Source: Streptomyces sp. MMG1121 (lineage in GTDB: Bacteria > Actinomycetota > Actinomycetes > Streptomycetales > Streptomycetaceae). From it: a stretch of DNA of 64,000 nt. Location: positions 62,001 through 126,000 of the forward strand of contig NZ_LGDV01000130.1 in assembly GCF_001280015.1 (NCBI RefSeq). Direction: 5' to 3'. The notes under the pieces were generated by a model, which was not told where the DNA came from, ran no database searches, and saw only the letters and a program-made list of their open reading frames with translations. The position numbers and the translations under genes were made by a program. This document shows positions 1-8,961 of this stretch, in pieces (positions within the stretch are counted from its first letter, which is position 1; each line of letters begins with the position of its first letter).

Positions 1-2359
1 TCTCGTACACGTCGAACAGCCGGATGGACTCGAGCAGTTCACCCGCCCCGTCCCGCAGCGCCGCCTCGACCTCGGCGGCCGGGACGGTCAGGTCGACCAC
101 GAGGGCGACGTCCTGCGTGGCGACCGGGAACGTGGAGATGCTCGGCGCCTGCGGGACACCGTCGGCCACGGCCTCCACGGCGTCCAGGTTCAGCTCCATC
201 GCGCAGGTGCGCTCGGCCAGACCCAGGGCCTTGAGGACACGCGGGTGCAGCTCTCCGGCGTGGCCCACGACCTGCTCCGTGCCGTCGGCGACGACCACCA
301 GCTCGGCACAGCGGCCCGGGTGCCACGGACCGTACTGGCCCTTGCGGACGATCAGTTCGGCACCGGCCTCACGGGCCACGGCGCGCGCGGCCTCGACCGC
401 GTCGGCCCACCCGGCCGGACGGCCCTCGCCCCACCAGCCGGCCTGCTCGCGCGCGCCGGTGAGCACGACGGCCACGTGCCGAGGCTGCTCGGGCAGCGCG
501 GCGTCGAGCGCGGCGATCTCCTCGTCGGTCGGACGCCGGTCGACGGGCAGGTGCACGGCGGCCCGCCGCTCCTCGCGCGGGTGGAAGACCAGACCCGTCT
601 CGAACAGGGCCAGATCGTGCGAGCCCCGGCCGGCGTTGCGGCGCAGCGCACCGAGCAGGCCCGGCAGCAGCGTCGTACGGAGCGCGGGCTCCTCGTCGTT
701 GAGCGGGTTGGCCAGCTTGACGACGCGGCGGGCCGGGTCGTCGGAGTCCAGGCCGAGCTGGTCGAAGACCTGCTCGCCGACGAAGGGGTAGTTCGGTGCC
801 TCGACGTAGCCGGCGCCCGCCAGCACGCGGCCGACCCGGCGGTGCAGCCGCTGCCGGGGGGTCAGACCACGGCCCGAGGGGGGCTTGGGCAGCGTGGAGG
901 GCAGGTTCTCGTAGCCCTCCAGGCGGATGACCTCCTCGGCGAGGTCGTTCGGGTCGGCCAGGTCGGGCCGCCAGGACGGGACGGTGACGATCAGCTCGTC
1001 CTGCCCGTAGACGTCGCAGCCGACCTCCTGGAGCCGGCGCACGACGCTCTCGCGGCCGTAGTGGACGCCCGCCACCTTGTCCGGGTGGTTCGCCGGGACG
1101 GTGATGGTGTGCGGGGCCGAGGGCGCGATGATCTCGGTGACACCGGCCTCCGCCGTACCGCCGGCGAGGAGCACCAGCAGGTCCACCGTGCGCTGCGCGG
1201 CGGCCGCGGCGGCCTGCGGGTCGACCCCGCGCTCGAAGCGGCGGGACGCCTCGGACAGCAGCTTGTGGCGGCGGGCCGTACGGGCGATCGCGACGGCGTC
1301 GAAGTGGGCCGCCTCGATGACCACGTCGGTGGTCGCGCCCTGCACGTCCTCGTGGTCGGCGATCTCGGTGTTGGCGCCGCCCATCACGCCGGCGAGGCCG
1401 ATCGGGCCGCGCTCGTCGGTGATCACCAGGTCCTCGGCGTGCAGCTTGCGCTCGACGCCGTCGAGGGTGACGAGCTTCTCGCCCTCCGCGGCGCGGCGCA
1501 CGCCGATCGTGCCCTGGACCAGGGTGCGGTCGTAGGCGTGCAGCGGCTGGCCCAGCTCCATCATCACGTAGTTCGTGACGTCGACGGCGAGCGAGATCGG
1601 GCGCATGCCGACCTTCTGCAGCCGGCGCTGGAGCCAGATCGGGGAGCGGGCCTCGGGGCGCAGGCCGGTGACCGTGCGCGCGGTGAAGCGGTCGCAGCCG
1701 AACGGGTCGGAGACCTGGACCGGGTAGCCGTAGGCGTTCGGGGCCGGTACGTCGATCAGGGCGGGGTCGCGCAGCGGCTGGCCGTAGGCGATGGCGGCCT
1801 CGCGGGCGACGCCGCGGATGGACAGGCAGTCGCCGCGGTTGGCGGTGACGGCGATGTCCAGGACCTCGTCGACCAGCTCGAGCAGCTCGATGGCGTCCTT
1901 GCCGACCTCGGTCTCCGGCGGCAGCACGATGATGCCGTGGCTGCCGTCGTCGCCCATGCCCAGCTCGTCGCCGGAGCAGATCATGCCGTGCGAGGTCCTG
2001 CCGTAGGTCTTGCGGGCGGCGATGGAGAAGCCGCCGGGGAGCGTGGCGCCGGGCAGGACCACGACGACCTTGTCGCCGACCGCGAAGTTGCGGGCGCCGC
2101 AGACGATCTCCTGAGGCTCACCGGTGCCGTTGGCCTGGCCGACGTCGACGGTGCAGAAGCGGATCGGCTTCTTGAAGCCCTCCAGCTCCTCGATGGTCAG
2201 CACCTGGCCGACGACCAGCGGGCCCTTGAGGTCGGCGCCGAGCTGCTCGACGGTCTCCACCTCGAGGCCGGACGGAATGAGCTTGGCCTGGACGTCCCGG
2301 CCGGTCTCGGTGGCCGGCAGGTCGACGTACTCCCGCAGCCAAGAAAGCGGGACCCGCAT
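1..2359 (-). CDS. pheT: Phenylalanyl-tRNA synthetase beta subunit (partial, C-terminus outside window)
   Basis: Beta chain of the (alpha-beta)2 enzyme that charges tRNA-Phe with phenylalanine in the cytoplasm. The ATG at 2359 begins [15 protein letters not shown], the conserved PheT opening. It is followed by the EMAP/OB-fold tRNA-binding domain and the B3/4 and B5 domains. The last codons in the window read [12 protein letters not shown], from the C-terminal FDX-ACB anticodon-binding domain, so about 786 codons are present and roughly the last 50 residues are cut off by the window edge. The ATG shares one base with the TGA stop of pheS, so the two subunits are translationally coupled. Confidence 0.96.
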   Translation of the reverse strand, partial: MRVPLSWLREYVDLPATETGRDVQAKLIPSGLEVETVEQLGADLKGPLVVGQVLTIEELEGFKKPIRFCTVDVGQANGTGEPQEIVCGARNFAVGDKVVVVLPGATLPGGFSIAARKTYGRTSHGMICSGDELGMGDDGSHGIIVLPPETEVGKDAIELLELVDEVLDIAVTANRGDCLSIRGVAREAAIAYGQPLRDPALIDVPAPNAYGYPVQVSDPFGCDRFTARTVTGLRPEARSPIWLQRRLQKVGMRPISLAVDVTNYVMMELGQPLHAYDRTLVQGTIGVRRAAEGEKLVTLDGVERKLHAEDLVITDERGPIGLAGVMGGANTEIADHEDVQGATTDVVIEAAHFDAVAIARTARRHKLLSEASRRFERGVDPQAAAAAAQRTVDLLVLLAGGTAEAGVTEIIAPSAPHTITVPANHPDKVAGVHYGRESVVRRLQEVGCDVYGQDELIVTVPSWRPDLADPNDLAEEVIRLEGYENLPSTLPKPPSGRGLTPRQRLHRRVGRVLAGAGYVEAPNYPFVGEQVFDQLGLDSDDPARRVVKLANPLNDEEPALRTTLLPGLLGALRRNAGRGSHDLALFETGLVFHPREERRAAVHLPVDRRPTDEEIAALDAALPEQPRHVAVVLTGAREQAGWWGEGRPAGWADAVEAARAVAREAGAELIVRKGQYGPWHPGRCAELVVVADGTEQVVGHAGELHPRVLKALGLAERTCAMELNLDAVEAVADGVPQAPSISTFPVATQDVALVVDLTVPAAEVEAALRDGAGELLESIRLFDVYE

Positions 2360-3480
2360 CAGATCTCCATCCCGAACGGCCGGGTGAACCGGACGTCACC
2401 CTCGACCATGTCTCGCATGTCATCGACGTTGTGGCGGAACATCAGCATCCGCTCGATGCCGAACCCGAAGGCGAAGCCGCTGTACTTCTCCGGGTCGACG
2501 CCGCAGGCGGTGAGCACCCGCGGGTTGACCATGCCGCAGCCGCCCAGCTCGATCCAGCCCTCGCTGGAACAGGTGCGGCAGGGCCGGTCGGGGTTGCCGA
2601 CGGACTCGCCCTTGCAGACGTAGCAGAGCATGTCCATCTCGGCGCTCGGCTCGGTGAAGGGGAAGAAGTTCGGCCGCAGCCGGGTCTTCATCTCCTCGCC
2701 GAACAGGGACTGGACCATGTGGTCCAGGGTGCCCTTGAGGTCCGCCATGGTCAGGCCCTCGTCCACGGCGAGCAGCTCGACCTGGTGGAAGACGGGCGTG
2801 TGGGTGGCGTCCAGCTCGTCGGTGCGGTAGACGCGGCCTGGGCAGATCACGTAGACCGGCAGCTCGCGCTCCAGCAGGGAGCGGATCTGCACGGGCGAGG
2901 TGTGGGTGCGCAGGACGACACCACAGTCGCCGGAGCCGTCCTGGCCCTGCACGAAGAAGGTGTCCGCCTCGCCGCGGGCCGGGTGGTCGGGGCCGATGTT
3001 GAGGGCGTCGAAGTTGAACCACTCCGCCTCGACCTGCGGGCCCTCGGCGACCTCGTAGCCCATGGCCACGAAGATGTCCTCGATCCGCTCCGACAGCGTG
3101 GTCAGCGGGTGCCGGGCGCCGGCCGGGACGCGGTCGTACGGCAGCGTGACGTCCACCGACTCCTCGACCAGGACCCGGGCGTCGCGCTCGGCCTCCAGTT
3201 CGCTCTGGCGGCCGGCGAGGGCCTTGTTGACGGCGCCGCGGGCCATGCCGACGCGCTTGCCGGCCTCGGCCTTGGCGTGCGGGGGCAGGGCGCCGATCTC
3301 GCGGTTGGCGAGGGACAGCGGGGAGGCCGGGCCGGTGTGGGCGACCTTGGCCTCGTGGAGCGCGTCGAGGGAGCCCGCGGCGGCGAAGGCGGCGAGCGCC
3401 TCGTCCCGCATGCGCTCGATCTCTTCCGGTTTCAACGCCTCGACCTCGACAGGGTCGTACGACTTATTGGGTGCCGACAT
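2359..3480 (-). CDS. pheS: Phenylalanyl-tRNA synthetase alpha subunit
   Basis: Catalytic subunit of phenylalanyl-tRNA synthetase, 373 residues. An N-terminal helical coiled-coil arm (about residues 1-105) precedes the class II aminoacyl-tRNA synthetase core. Motif 2 is visible as [12 protein letters not shown] and motif 3 as [10 protein letters not shown] near the C-terminus. A zinc-like CYVC...CRTC cluster occurs around residues 285-305. The ATG at 3480 has an upstream GGGAAGAG as ribosome binding site. It is first in a pheST operon and its stop touches the pheT start. A 120-nt leader with a hairpin lies upstream; I see no T-box. Confidence 0.97.
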   Translation of the reverse strand: MSAPNKSYDPVEVEALKPEEIERMRDEALAAFAAAGSLDALHEAKVAHTGPASPLSLANREIGALPPHAKAEAGKRVGMARGAVNKALAGRQSELEAERDARVLVEESVDVTLPYDRVPAGARHPLTTLSERIEDIFVAMGYEVAEGPQVEAEWFNFDALNIGPDHPARGEADTFFVQGQDGSGDCGVVLRTHTSPVQIRSLLERELPVYVICPGRVYRTDELDATHTPVFHQVELLAVDEGLTMADLKGTLDHMVQSLFGEEMKTRLRPNFFPFTEPSAEMDMLCYVCKGESVGNPDRPCRTCSSEGWIELGGCGMVNPRVLTACGVDPEKYSGFAFGFGIERMLMFRHNVDDMRDMVEGDVRFTRPFGMEI

Positions 3481-3500
3481 CTCTTCCCGTGCTTCCGTTT

Positions 3501-3530
3501 GTCCCCCAGCTGACGCTGGGAGGTGCCCCC
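3501..3530. repeat. Short palindromic repeat in the pheST leader
   Basis: Stem CCCAGC (3505-3510), loop TGAC, stem GCTGGG (3515-3520), flanked by runs of C. The sequence resembles a short palindromic element I recall as dispersed in intergenic regions of Streptomyces chromosomes. It lies between a candidate pheST promoter and the pheS start, so it would be transcribed in the leader. Confidence 0.5.
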
Positions 3531-3605
3531 AGGCGGATGGTCCCCGTCACCGACTCGCACCAACGCGCGAGGGCCGCGTGCAGGACACAAAGGTGCCAAA
3601 GGCCG

Positions 3606-3611
3606 AGTCTA
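3606..3611 (-). promoter_or_regulatory. Candidate -10 box of pheST
   Basis: Reads TAGACT on the minus strand, a TANNNT match, about 125 bp before the pheS ATG. No good -35 hexamer is visible at 17-18 bp, so this is a weak call. Confidence 0.3.
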
Positions 3612-3659
3612 ACGGGGTGAAGGAACGCGAATGCGCCCGCGGGCTGCTCCGGGGCGGTC

Positions 3660-4802
3660 TCAGGTGAGATACGCCGGGGCGCTCACGGGCAACGTAAATC
3701 GGAACTCGGCGCCGCCCACCGGGGCGCGGCCGACCGTGATGGTGCCGCCGTGGGCCTCGACGATGCCCTTGACGATGTACAGCCCAAGGCCCGTGCCGCC
3801 GCGCTTGCTGCCCCGCCAGAAGCGGGTGAAGACGCGGTTCATGGATTCCTCCGGGATGCCGGGACCCTCGTCGCTCACCGTGACCGACGTACCGGTTTCC
3901 TCGCCCTCGCGCGGGGATGTGCGGGGCGTGACGTCAATGGTGACGGTTCCCTCGCCGTGCCGCACCGCATTTTCGATCAGATTGCTCAGCACCTGGTCGA
4001 CCTTGTCGGGGTCGGCCCACAGGGCGGGCAGCGGCTGTTCGATGCGGAGCAGGAAGCGGTCGGCGGGCTGGCCCGCGGCGACGTAGGCCTGGATGTGCCG
4101 GGAGACGGCGGCCCCGATGTCGACGGGCTGCCGGCGCACCTCCAGGCGGCCGGAGTCGATCCGGGAGATGTCGAGCAGTTCGGCGATGAGCCGGGTGACG
4201 CGGTCGGCGTCGGCGTCGACGGTCTCCAGCATGAGCCGCTTCTGGTCGTCCGTGAAGCGTTCCCACTTGGCGAGGAGGGTGGCGGTGAAGCCCTTCACGG
4301 AGGTCAGCGGGGAGCGCAGCTCGTGGGCGACGGTGGCGATCAGCTCGGCGTGGCTGCGTTCGGTACGCCGGCGGGCCTCGGTGTCACGCAGGGAGACGAC
4401 GACGCGCCGGACGGGCCCGAGGGGTTCGGCCCGGATGTACCGGGCGCAGACGAGGACCTCCCGTCCGCCGGGCAGCAGCAGGTTCCGCTCCGGCTGCCGT
4501 ACCCGGATGGCGAGCCCGCCGTAGGGATCGGTGAGCTGCCACCAGCGGCGGCCCTCCAGGTCCTCCAGGGGAAGCGCCTTCTCCAGCGGCTGACCGAGGG
4601 CGTCCGCGGCCCGTACGGCGGTGATGCGCGCGGCGGCCGCGTTGAAGCAGACGACGCGCCCGTGCTCGTCGGCGACGACGAGGCCGTCCGGCAGCTGGTC
4701 GGGATCGAGGCCGGCGTGCTCGCCGTACCTGGGCGCGGGCGCGCGCCGCGCGTCCCGTCCCTCCGGTCCCTCCGGCGCGGTGCTCGTGCCGGCCACACTC
4801 AT
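3660..4802 (-). CDS. Orphan PAS-domain sensor histidine kinase
   Basis: Predicted cytoplasmic histidine kinase of 380 residues with no transmembrane segment. A PAS domain spans about residues 32-145. The HisKA domain carries the phospho-accepting His160 in HELRSPLTS. The HATPase domain shows the N box NLIENAV (274-280), G1 DEGPGIP (311-317) and G2 GGTGLGL (335-341), so it should be catalytically competent. No response regulator gene is adjacent, so its partner is encoded elsewhere. It sits between the SpoU methyltransferase and pheST on the same strand. The 178-bp gap to pheS suggests separate transcription. The signal sensed by PAS cannot be inferred. Confidence 0.9.
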   Translation of the reverse strand: MSVAGTSTAPEGPEGRDARRAPAPRYGEHAGLDPDQLPDGLVVADEHGRVVCFNAAAARITAVRAADALGQPLEKALPLEDLEGRRWWQLTDPYGGLAIRVRQPERNLLLPGGREVLVCARYIRAEPLGPVRRVVVSLRDTEARRRTERSHAELIATVAHELRSPLTSVKGFTATLLAKWERFTDDQKRLMLETVDADADRVTRLIAELLDISRIDSGRLEVRRQPVDIGAAVSRHIQAYVAAGQPADRFLLRIEQPLPALWADPDKVDQVLSNLIENAVRHGEGTVTIDVTPRTSPREGEETGTSVTVSDEGPGIPEESMNRVFTRFWRGSKRGGTGLGLYIVKGIVEAHGGTITVGRAPVGGAEFRFTLPVSAPAYLT

Positions 4803-4852
4803 CCCCGTACCCCACCTCTCAGACGGCGCAGGGCCCCGAGCACGTCACCCTA

Positions 4853-5713
4853 CTAGCTCTCGGTGACGGAGCGGCACCCTCCGGAGGCACGCTGTGCACG
4901 GGCCGACGCGTAGAGACATACGGCGGCGGCCGTGGCGAGGTTCAGGCTCTCGGCCTTTCCGTGGATGGGGACGCGGACGACGGCGTCGGCGAGGGCACGG
5001 GTCTCCTCCGGGAGCCCCCAGGCCTCGTTCCCGAACACCCAGGCGGTGGGCCCGCCCATAGTGCCCCGATCCAGCTCCTCGTCGAGGTCGTGGTCCCCCG
5101 CGCCGTCGGCGGCGAGAATGCGCACCCCGGCGTCCTTCAGCCCTTGTACGGCCCGTTCGACGGGGACGCCGACGGCGACGGGCAGATGGAAGTGGGAGCC
5201 CACGGAGGCGCGTACGGCCTTGGGGTTGTACAGGTCGACGGAGGCGTCGGTGAGCACGACCGCCTCGGCGCCCGCGGCGTCGGCGCAACGCAGCACGGTG
5301 CCGGCGTTGCCGGGGTCGCGCACGTGCGCGAGCACGGCGACCAGCTTGGGCCGGGTGGTGAGGATCTCCTCGAACGGCGTGTCCAGGAACCGGCACACCC
5401 CGACGAGTCCCTGTGGGGTCACCGTGGTGGAGATGTCTGCGATGACCTCTTCGGAGGCCAGGTGCACCCGGGCCCCGGCGTCGCGGGCCTCCCCGACGAT
5501 GTCGGCGTACCGCTCCGCGGCCTCGACCGTGGCGAACAGCTCGACAAGGGTGGGGGCGCCACCGGCCCGATGCCCGGCCGCCTCCCTGACGGCCTGCGGC
5601 CCCTCCGCGAGAAACAGCCGGTCCTTGCCCCGGAAGTTCCGCTTGGCCAGCCGCCGGGCGGCGACGACACGGGCGGACCGGGGGGAGATCAGCTCGGGGG
5701 TAACGGGGGGCAT
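4853..5713 (-). CDS. TrmH/SpoU-family RNA 2'-O-methyltransferase
   Basis: S-adenosylmethionine-dependent ribose methyltransferase of the SPOUT knot fold, 286 residues from the ATG at 5713 (MPPVTPELISPRS). An N-terminal substrate-binding domain of the SpoU_sub_bind type is followed by the catalytic domain. Its motif 1 lies around NAGTVLRCADAAGA, motif 2 is VFGNEAWGLPEE and motif 3 is ESLNLATAAAVCLY. The family modifies rRNA or tRNA. The precise target nucleotide is unknown, and some Streptomyces relatives act as thiostrepton-resistance-like methylases. It lies downstream of rplT after a terminator and 50 bp before the kinase start. A longer in-frame start at 5860 would run into that terminator and is unlikely. 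Confidence 0.85.
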   Translation of the reverse strand: MPPVTPELISPRSARVVAARRLAKRNFRGKDRLFLAEGPQAVREAAGHRAGGAPTLVELFATVEAAERYADIVGEARDAGARVHLASEEVIADISTTVTPQGLVGVCRFLDTPFEEILTTRPKLVAVLAHVRDPGNAGTVLRCADAAGAEAVVLTDASVDLYNPKAVRASVGSHFHLPVAVGVPVERAVQGLKDAGVRILAADGAGDHDLDEELDRGTMGGPTAWVFGNEAWGLPEETRALADAVVRVPIHGKAESLNLATAAAVCLYASARAQRASGGCRSVTES

Positions 5714-5850
5714 CTTCTTCACCTTCAGGAGAACCTCGGCTTCGCGCCCCGAAGGGGCACGGGCTGCATCGATATGCGGCTCCGCCGCGTGGGCGCGGCC
5801 GGCCCGCACCGGCCCGCGGCCGAAAACGAAAGGCGAGGGCCCCAACAGCA

Positions 5851-5880
5851 GGACCCGCAAGCCATACAGCCTGCGGGTCC
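5851..5880 (-). terminator. Terminator of the infC-rpmI-rplT operon
   Basis: Perfect 9-bp stem GGACCCGCA (5851-5859) with TGCGGGTCC (5872-5880) around a 12-nt loop, 32 bp after the rplT stop. No U-tract follows, as is usual in Streptomyces. Confidence 0.75.
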
Positions 5881-5911
5881 TTCAGTCACGTCGGCTGGAG
5901 CCAGCGCAGCG

Positions 5912-6295
5912 TCACGCGGCCTTCGGCGCGTTGACGTCCGCCGGCAGAGCCTTCTGCGCGACCTCGACGAGCGCGGCGAAGGCGCTCGCGTCGTTCACGG
6001 CCAGCTCGGCCAGGATCTTGCGGTCGACCTCGACGTTCGCGGCCTTCAGACCCTGGATGAAGCGGTTGTAGGTGATGCCGTTGGCGCGGGCAGCGGCGTT
6101 GATGCGCTGGATCCACAGCTGACGGAAGTCGCCCTTGCGCTTCTTGCGGTCGTTGTAGTTGTAGACCAGCGAGTGGGTGACCTGCTCCTTGGCCTTGCGG
6201 TACAGGCGCGAACGCTGACCGCGGTAGCCGGAGGCCGCCTCGAGGATCGCCCGGCGCTTCTTGTGGGCGTTGACTGCCCGCTTGACGCGTGCCAC
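5912..6295 (-). CDS. rplT: 50S ribosomal protein L20
   Basis: Primary 23S rRNA-binding protein of the large subunit, needed early in 50S assembly. 127 residues, the normal length. It starts [15 protein letters not shown] at a GTG with AAGGAG eight bases upstream. The basic N-terminal extension and globular C-terminal domain are both intact. It is the last gene of the infC-rpmI-rplT operon. In other bacteria L20 represses this operon by binding a leader or intergenic RNA. The structured leader ahead of infC makes a comparable control possible here, but this is inference. Confidence 0.98.
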   Translation of the reverse strand: MARVKRAVNAHKKRRAILEAASGYRGQRSRLYRKAKEQVTHSLVYNYNDRKKRKGDFRQLWIQRINAAARANGITYNRFIQGLKAANVEVDRKILAELAVNDASAFAALVEVAQKALPADVNAPKAA

Positions 6296-6401
6296 TTGTT
6301 AACTCCTTGTAGCGGGGTCGTGGGGGTGCTCACACGACCCGGAAACGACTGGGTCCCGGTCCTGACGTACGGCGCTCAGTGGTCGGCGAGCGCCGGTGAC
6401 G

Positions 6402-6596
6402 TCACTTGCCGAGAAGCTTCTTGATCTTCGCGGCGTCGCCCGGGGCCATCTCGGCGTTGCCGGTGAGGCGACGCGTGACGCGGGACGACTTGTGCTCGAG
6501 CAGGTGGCGCTTGCCGGCGCGCTCGCGGAGCACCTTGCCGGAGCCGGTGATCTTGAAGCGCTTGCTGGCACCGCTGTGCGACTTGTTCTTCGGCAT
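6402..6596 (-). CDS. rpmI: 50S ribosomal protein L35
   Basis: Small basic large-subunit protein of 64 residues, the usual size. It begins [20 protein letters not shown] and ends [10 protein letters not shown], both conserved. The ATG at 6596 is preceded by GGAGATAAC. Second gene of the infC operon, 112 bp after infC and 106 bp before rplT, the canonical bacterial order. Confidence 0.98.
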   Translation of the reverse strand: MPKNKSHSGASKRFKITGSGKVLRERAGKRHLLEHKSSRVTRRLTGNAEMAPGDAAKIKKLLGK

Positions 6597-6708
6597 AGCG
6601 CCGTTATCTCCTCGTCGGTGGCGCTCCGGTGCCCGGTCGCGAAACCGGGCACGATGGAGCGTCGCTCTTCTTTCGGTTACATCCACTGGGGACCGGTGTC
6701 CCCCGGGA

Positions 6709-7347
6709 TCACGCCTCGGCGGGCTCCTCGGACGGCGCCTCAGCCTCGGCAGGGTTCTGCGACTTACCGGGGTTCGCCTTCGCCTCGGCCTTGCGGGCCT
6801 CCTGCGCCTGACGGGCCTCGGCCATCGCCTCGGTCTTCTTCTTGTGCGGACCGAGGACCATGATCATGTTTCGGCCGTCCTGCTTCGGGTTCGACTCGAC
6901 GAAACCGAGGTCCTGGACGTCCTCCGCGAGACGCTGCAGCAGTCGGTAGCCCAGCTCGGGCCGGGACTGCTCGCGACCACGGAACATGATCGTGATCTTG
7001 ACCTTGTCGCCCTGCTTGAGGAACCGAACGACGTGACCCTTCTTGGTGTCATAGTCGTGCGGGTCGATCTTCGGCCGGAGCTTCATCTCCTTGATGACCG
7101 TGTGCGCCTGGTTCTTGCGCGCCTCACGGGCCTTCATGGCCGACTCGTACTTGAACTTCCCGTAGTCCATGAGCTTGCACACGGGCGGACGGGCGTTCGC
7201 CGCGACCTCGACCAGGTCCAGGTCGTACTCCTGCGCAAGCTCCAGTGCCTTGGCCAGGGGGACGATGCCCACCTGCTCGCCACTGGGACCGACAAGTCGC
7301 ACCTCGGGAACGCGAATCCGGTCGTTGATGCGGGGCTCGGCGCTGAT
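6709..7347 (-). CDS. infC: Translation initiation factor IF-3 (likely ATC start)
   Basis: IF-3 binds the 30S subunit, blocks premature 50S joining and proofreads the start codon. The N-domain ([19 protein letters not shown]), linker and C-domain ([19 protein letters not shown]) are complete, followed by an Ala/Glu/Lys-rich tail of about 35 residues. The conserved sequence begins at an ATC codon (7345-7347) with GAGGAGG four bases upstream. The nearest conventional start, GTG at 7371, would place that Shine-Dalgarno inside the coding region. A rare start is a known autoregulatory device of infC (AUU in E. coli), so I take ATC, giving 212 residues. With GTG it would be 220. Confidence 0.93.
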   Translation of the reverse strand: MSAEPRINDRIRVPEVRLVGPSGEQVGIVPLAKALELAQEYDLDLVEVAANARPPVCKLMDYGKFKYESAMKAREARKNQAHTVIKEMKLRPKIDPHDYDTKKGHVVRFLKQGDKVKITIMFRGREQSRPELGYRLLQRLAEDVQDLGFVESNPKQDGRNMIMVLGPHKKKTEAMAEARQAQEARKAEAKANPGKSQNPAEAEAPSEEPAEA

Positions 7348-7645
7348 GGATCCTCCTCGGTAGCACCACACGGCGGTCTGGCGGACAGCCGCGTAACGTC
7401 TGTGTTCTTTGGACCTAACCGCGCCGAAGCACAAAAAATGCCCCGGACGATCACAGGCGGGGCTCCCTCACTACCGGAACACCGCCGCGTTGACCGCGGG
7501 GCGCAGCTCGGGCGACTCCATCGTCCGTACGGAACGATGGTGGCCGCCTGACCGGATGACCCGCCGTCCCGAAGGACGGTCAGGTGGGAGATCGGAGCCT
7601 CCACTTGTGGGCTGGACGCTCTGTCACTGACAGGGCATGTCCAGC
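7348..7645 (-). promoter_or_regulatory. Structured 5' leader of the infC-rpmI-rplT operon
   Basis: About 300 bp without a convincing gene between infC and the divergent DUF1844 gene. It contains several short hairpins: GCCCC...GGGGC near 7441-7464, CATCGT...ACGATG near 7518-7542 and CCGTCC...GGACGG near 7564-7579. A large dyad lies at the far end. Ribosomal-protein operons of this kind are often controlled by L20 binding to leader RNA. I infer a regulatory leader but cannot fold it reliably by eye. Confidence 0.45.
7611..7645. repeat. Compound inverted repeat between infC and the DUF1844 gene
   Basis: Outer arms GCTGGAC (7611-7617) and GTCCAGC (7639-7645) enclose a perfect inner palindrome CTGTCA-C-TGACAG (7621-7633). 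It lies in the divergent promoter region and could be a transcription factor site or the 5' hairpin of the infC mRNA. Confidence 0.6.
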
Positions 7646-7713
7646 CGGTCGTCACACAAGGTTAGCAGCACCGTCGGGGAAGGGCTAATCGGAGGACGCG
7701 AACGCTTACCGCT

Positions 7714-7719
7714 TATCGT
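7714..7719 (+). promoter_or_regulatory. -10 box implying a leaderless DUF1844 mRNA
   Basis: TATCGT ends six bases before the ATG at 7726, which places the expected transcription start at or next to the start codon. Confidence 0.45.
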
Positions 7720-7725
7720 GTGGGC

Positions 7726-8082
7726 ATGAGTGAGACCCCTCCTGAGAACCCCGACTTCGACGCGATGACCCGGGACATCGCCGAGGTCCCCGCCGTCGAG
7801 GTGATCGTGACGGTCGCCGTCAACCTGATGAGCGCCGCCGCCGTGAAGCTCGGGCTGAGCGAGGAGGGCGAGAAGTACAAGGACCTGGACGAGGCCCGCA
7901 AGCTGATCACCGGTCTCGCCGGTCTGCTGGACGCGAGCGCGACCGAGATCAGCTCCTTCCACGCGGCCCCGCTGCGCGACGGGCTGAAGTCGCTGCAGCT
8001 GGCGTTCCGCGAGGCGTCGGTCGTCCCGGACGAGCCGGGCCACGGGCCGGGCGAGAAGTACACCGGCCCGGTCTACGGCTAG
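7726..8082 (+). CDS. DUF1844 family protein
   Basis: Small conserved actinobacterial protein of 118 residues, function unknown. It is mostly helical. The core DIAEVPAVEVIVTVAVNLMSAAAVKLGL looks amphipathic and matches the DUF1844 family, found next to infC in many actinobacteria. An acidic N-terminus and a Gly/Pro-rich C-terminus flank it. A GTG two codons earlier (7720) is possible but lies within the expected -10/start interval. It is divergent from infC and convergent with the next gene, with 15 bp between stops. Confidence 0.82.
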   Translation: MSETPPENPDFDAMTRDIAEVPAVEVIVTVAVNLMSAAAVKLGLSEEGEKYKDLDEARKLITGLAGLLDASATEISSFHAAPLRDGLKSLQLAFREASVVPDEPGHGPGEKYTGPVYG

Positions 8083-8097
8083 CCGACGGCAGTCTTC

Positions 8098-8832
8098 CTA
8101 CGATCCGCGCACGTACAGGGGCTCGCCCGGCGGCGTGGTCCCGGCCGGCAGCAGTGCCAGGTCGAGGCCGCGCACCAGGCGGGCCCTCAGCGTTTCGTCG
8201 GCGGCGAGCCGCCCGGCGACCGCGCGGGCGGCCTCGGCGGGCGGCGCGGCCGGGTCGAGGACGAGGGCGAGGGTGCCGTCGGCCTGTCCGGGTCCGAGGT
8301 GGGCGCGCAGCACGGCGGGCTCCGCCGCCACGGCCGTACGCACGGCCTCGACGACCGCCGGGTCGGCGAGCGGGTCGGTGCTGGTGCGGCCCTCGGCGAG
8401 AGCGAACAGGGCCGGGCCGGTCAGCTCGAACGGCACGGGTCCGGCGAGGTCCAGTACGACCGTGTCGGCCTTCTCGTGGGCGGCGGCCTCCAGCGCCTGG
8501 TGCAGGGGTACGGCGACCGGGCGGGCCGCCGGGTCCCAGCGGGCCAGGGAGCCGGTGGAGGTGAAGGCGGGCAGCGCGGTGCGGTGGCCGGCCTTCAGGG
8601 TGGGTACGGCCATGTCGCTGGTCTTCTCGCGGCGCAGCCCGTTCTCGTCCTCCTCGACCTCGCCGAGCACGGCCACCACGGGCACCAGGAGCCGGGCCCC
8701 CTTGAGCGCCTCCAGGACCGGGCCCACGGCCGTGCGGTCCTCGGCCCAGGCGGCGAGCGCGGCGCTCAGCCGGGGGTCGGCGGAGCCGTCGTCGTCGGAG
8801 AAACCGGGATCGGGAATGTTCTTGTTCGCCAC
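8098..8832 (-). CDS. SseB N-terminal-domain protein
   Basis: Cytoplasmic protein of 244 residues with the SseB_N fold seen in many Streptomyces proteins. A central section includes LVPVVAVLGEVEEDENGLRR and TALPAFTSTGSLARWDP, typical of this family, followed by a C-terminal domain. The biochemical role is unknown. Translation probably starts at GTG 8832, because a TAGGCT -10 box (8841-8846, minus strand) ends eight bases before it. This is the same leaderless geometry as two other genes in this window. A GTG two codons upstream (8838) is the alternative. Convergent with DUF1844. Confidence 0.72.
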   Translation of the reverse strand: MANKNIPDPGFSDDDGSADPRLSAALAAWAEDRTAVGPVLEALKGARLLVPVVAVLGEVEEDENGLRREKTSDMAVPTLKAGHRTALPAFTSTGSLARWDPAARPVAVPLHQALEAAAHEKADTVVLDLAGPVPFELTGPALFALAEGRTSTDPLADPAVVEAVRTAVAAEPAVLRAHLGPGQADGTLALVLDPAAPPAEAARAVAGRLAADETLRARLVRGLDLALLPAGTTPPGEPLYVRGS

Positions 8833-8961
8833 GGTCACCGAGCCTATAGGCACCTGACGGGCCCTCTGCGCGGGAGTCTTCACGGGAATCTCAGCGTTCC
8901 CTGACGCCCGTCTCATGTCCGTCCAACGCGGTGCACAGTCCACGCCCCGAGCATCGCGGCC

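Noticed and set aside
245..2623. Long plus-strand open frame opposite pheT (792 codons)
   Set aside because: It is the antisense shadow of pheT, caused by high GC. Its composition is not that of a real protein and it overlaps a certain gene.
3481..3659. T-box riboswitch or Phe leader peptide ahead of pheS
   Set aside because: No T-box consensus, specifier loop or Phe-codon-rich short frame is visible.
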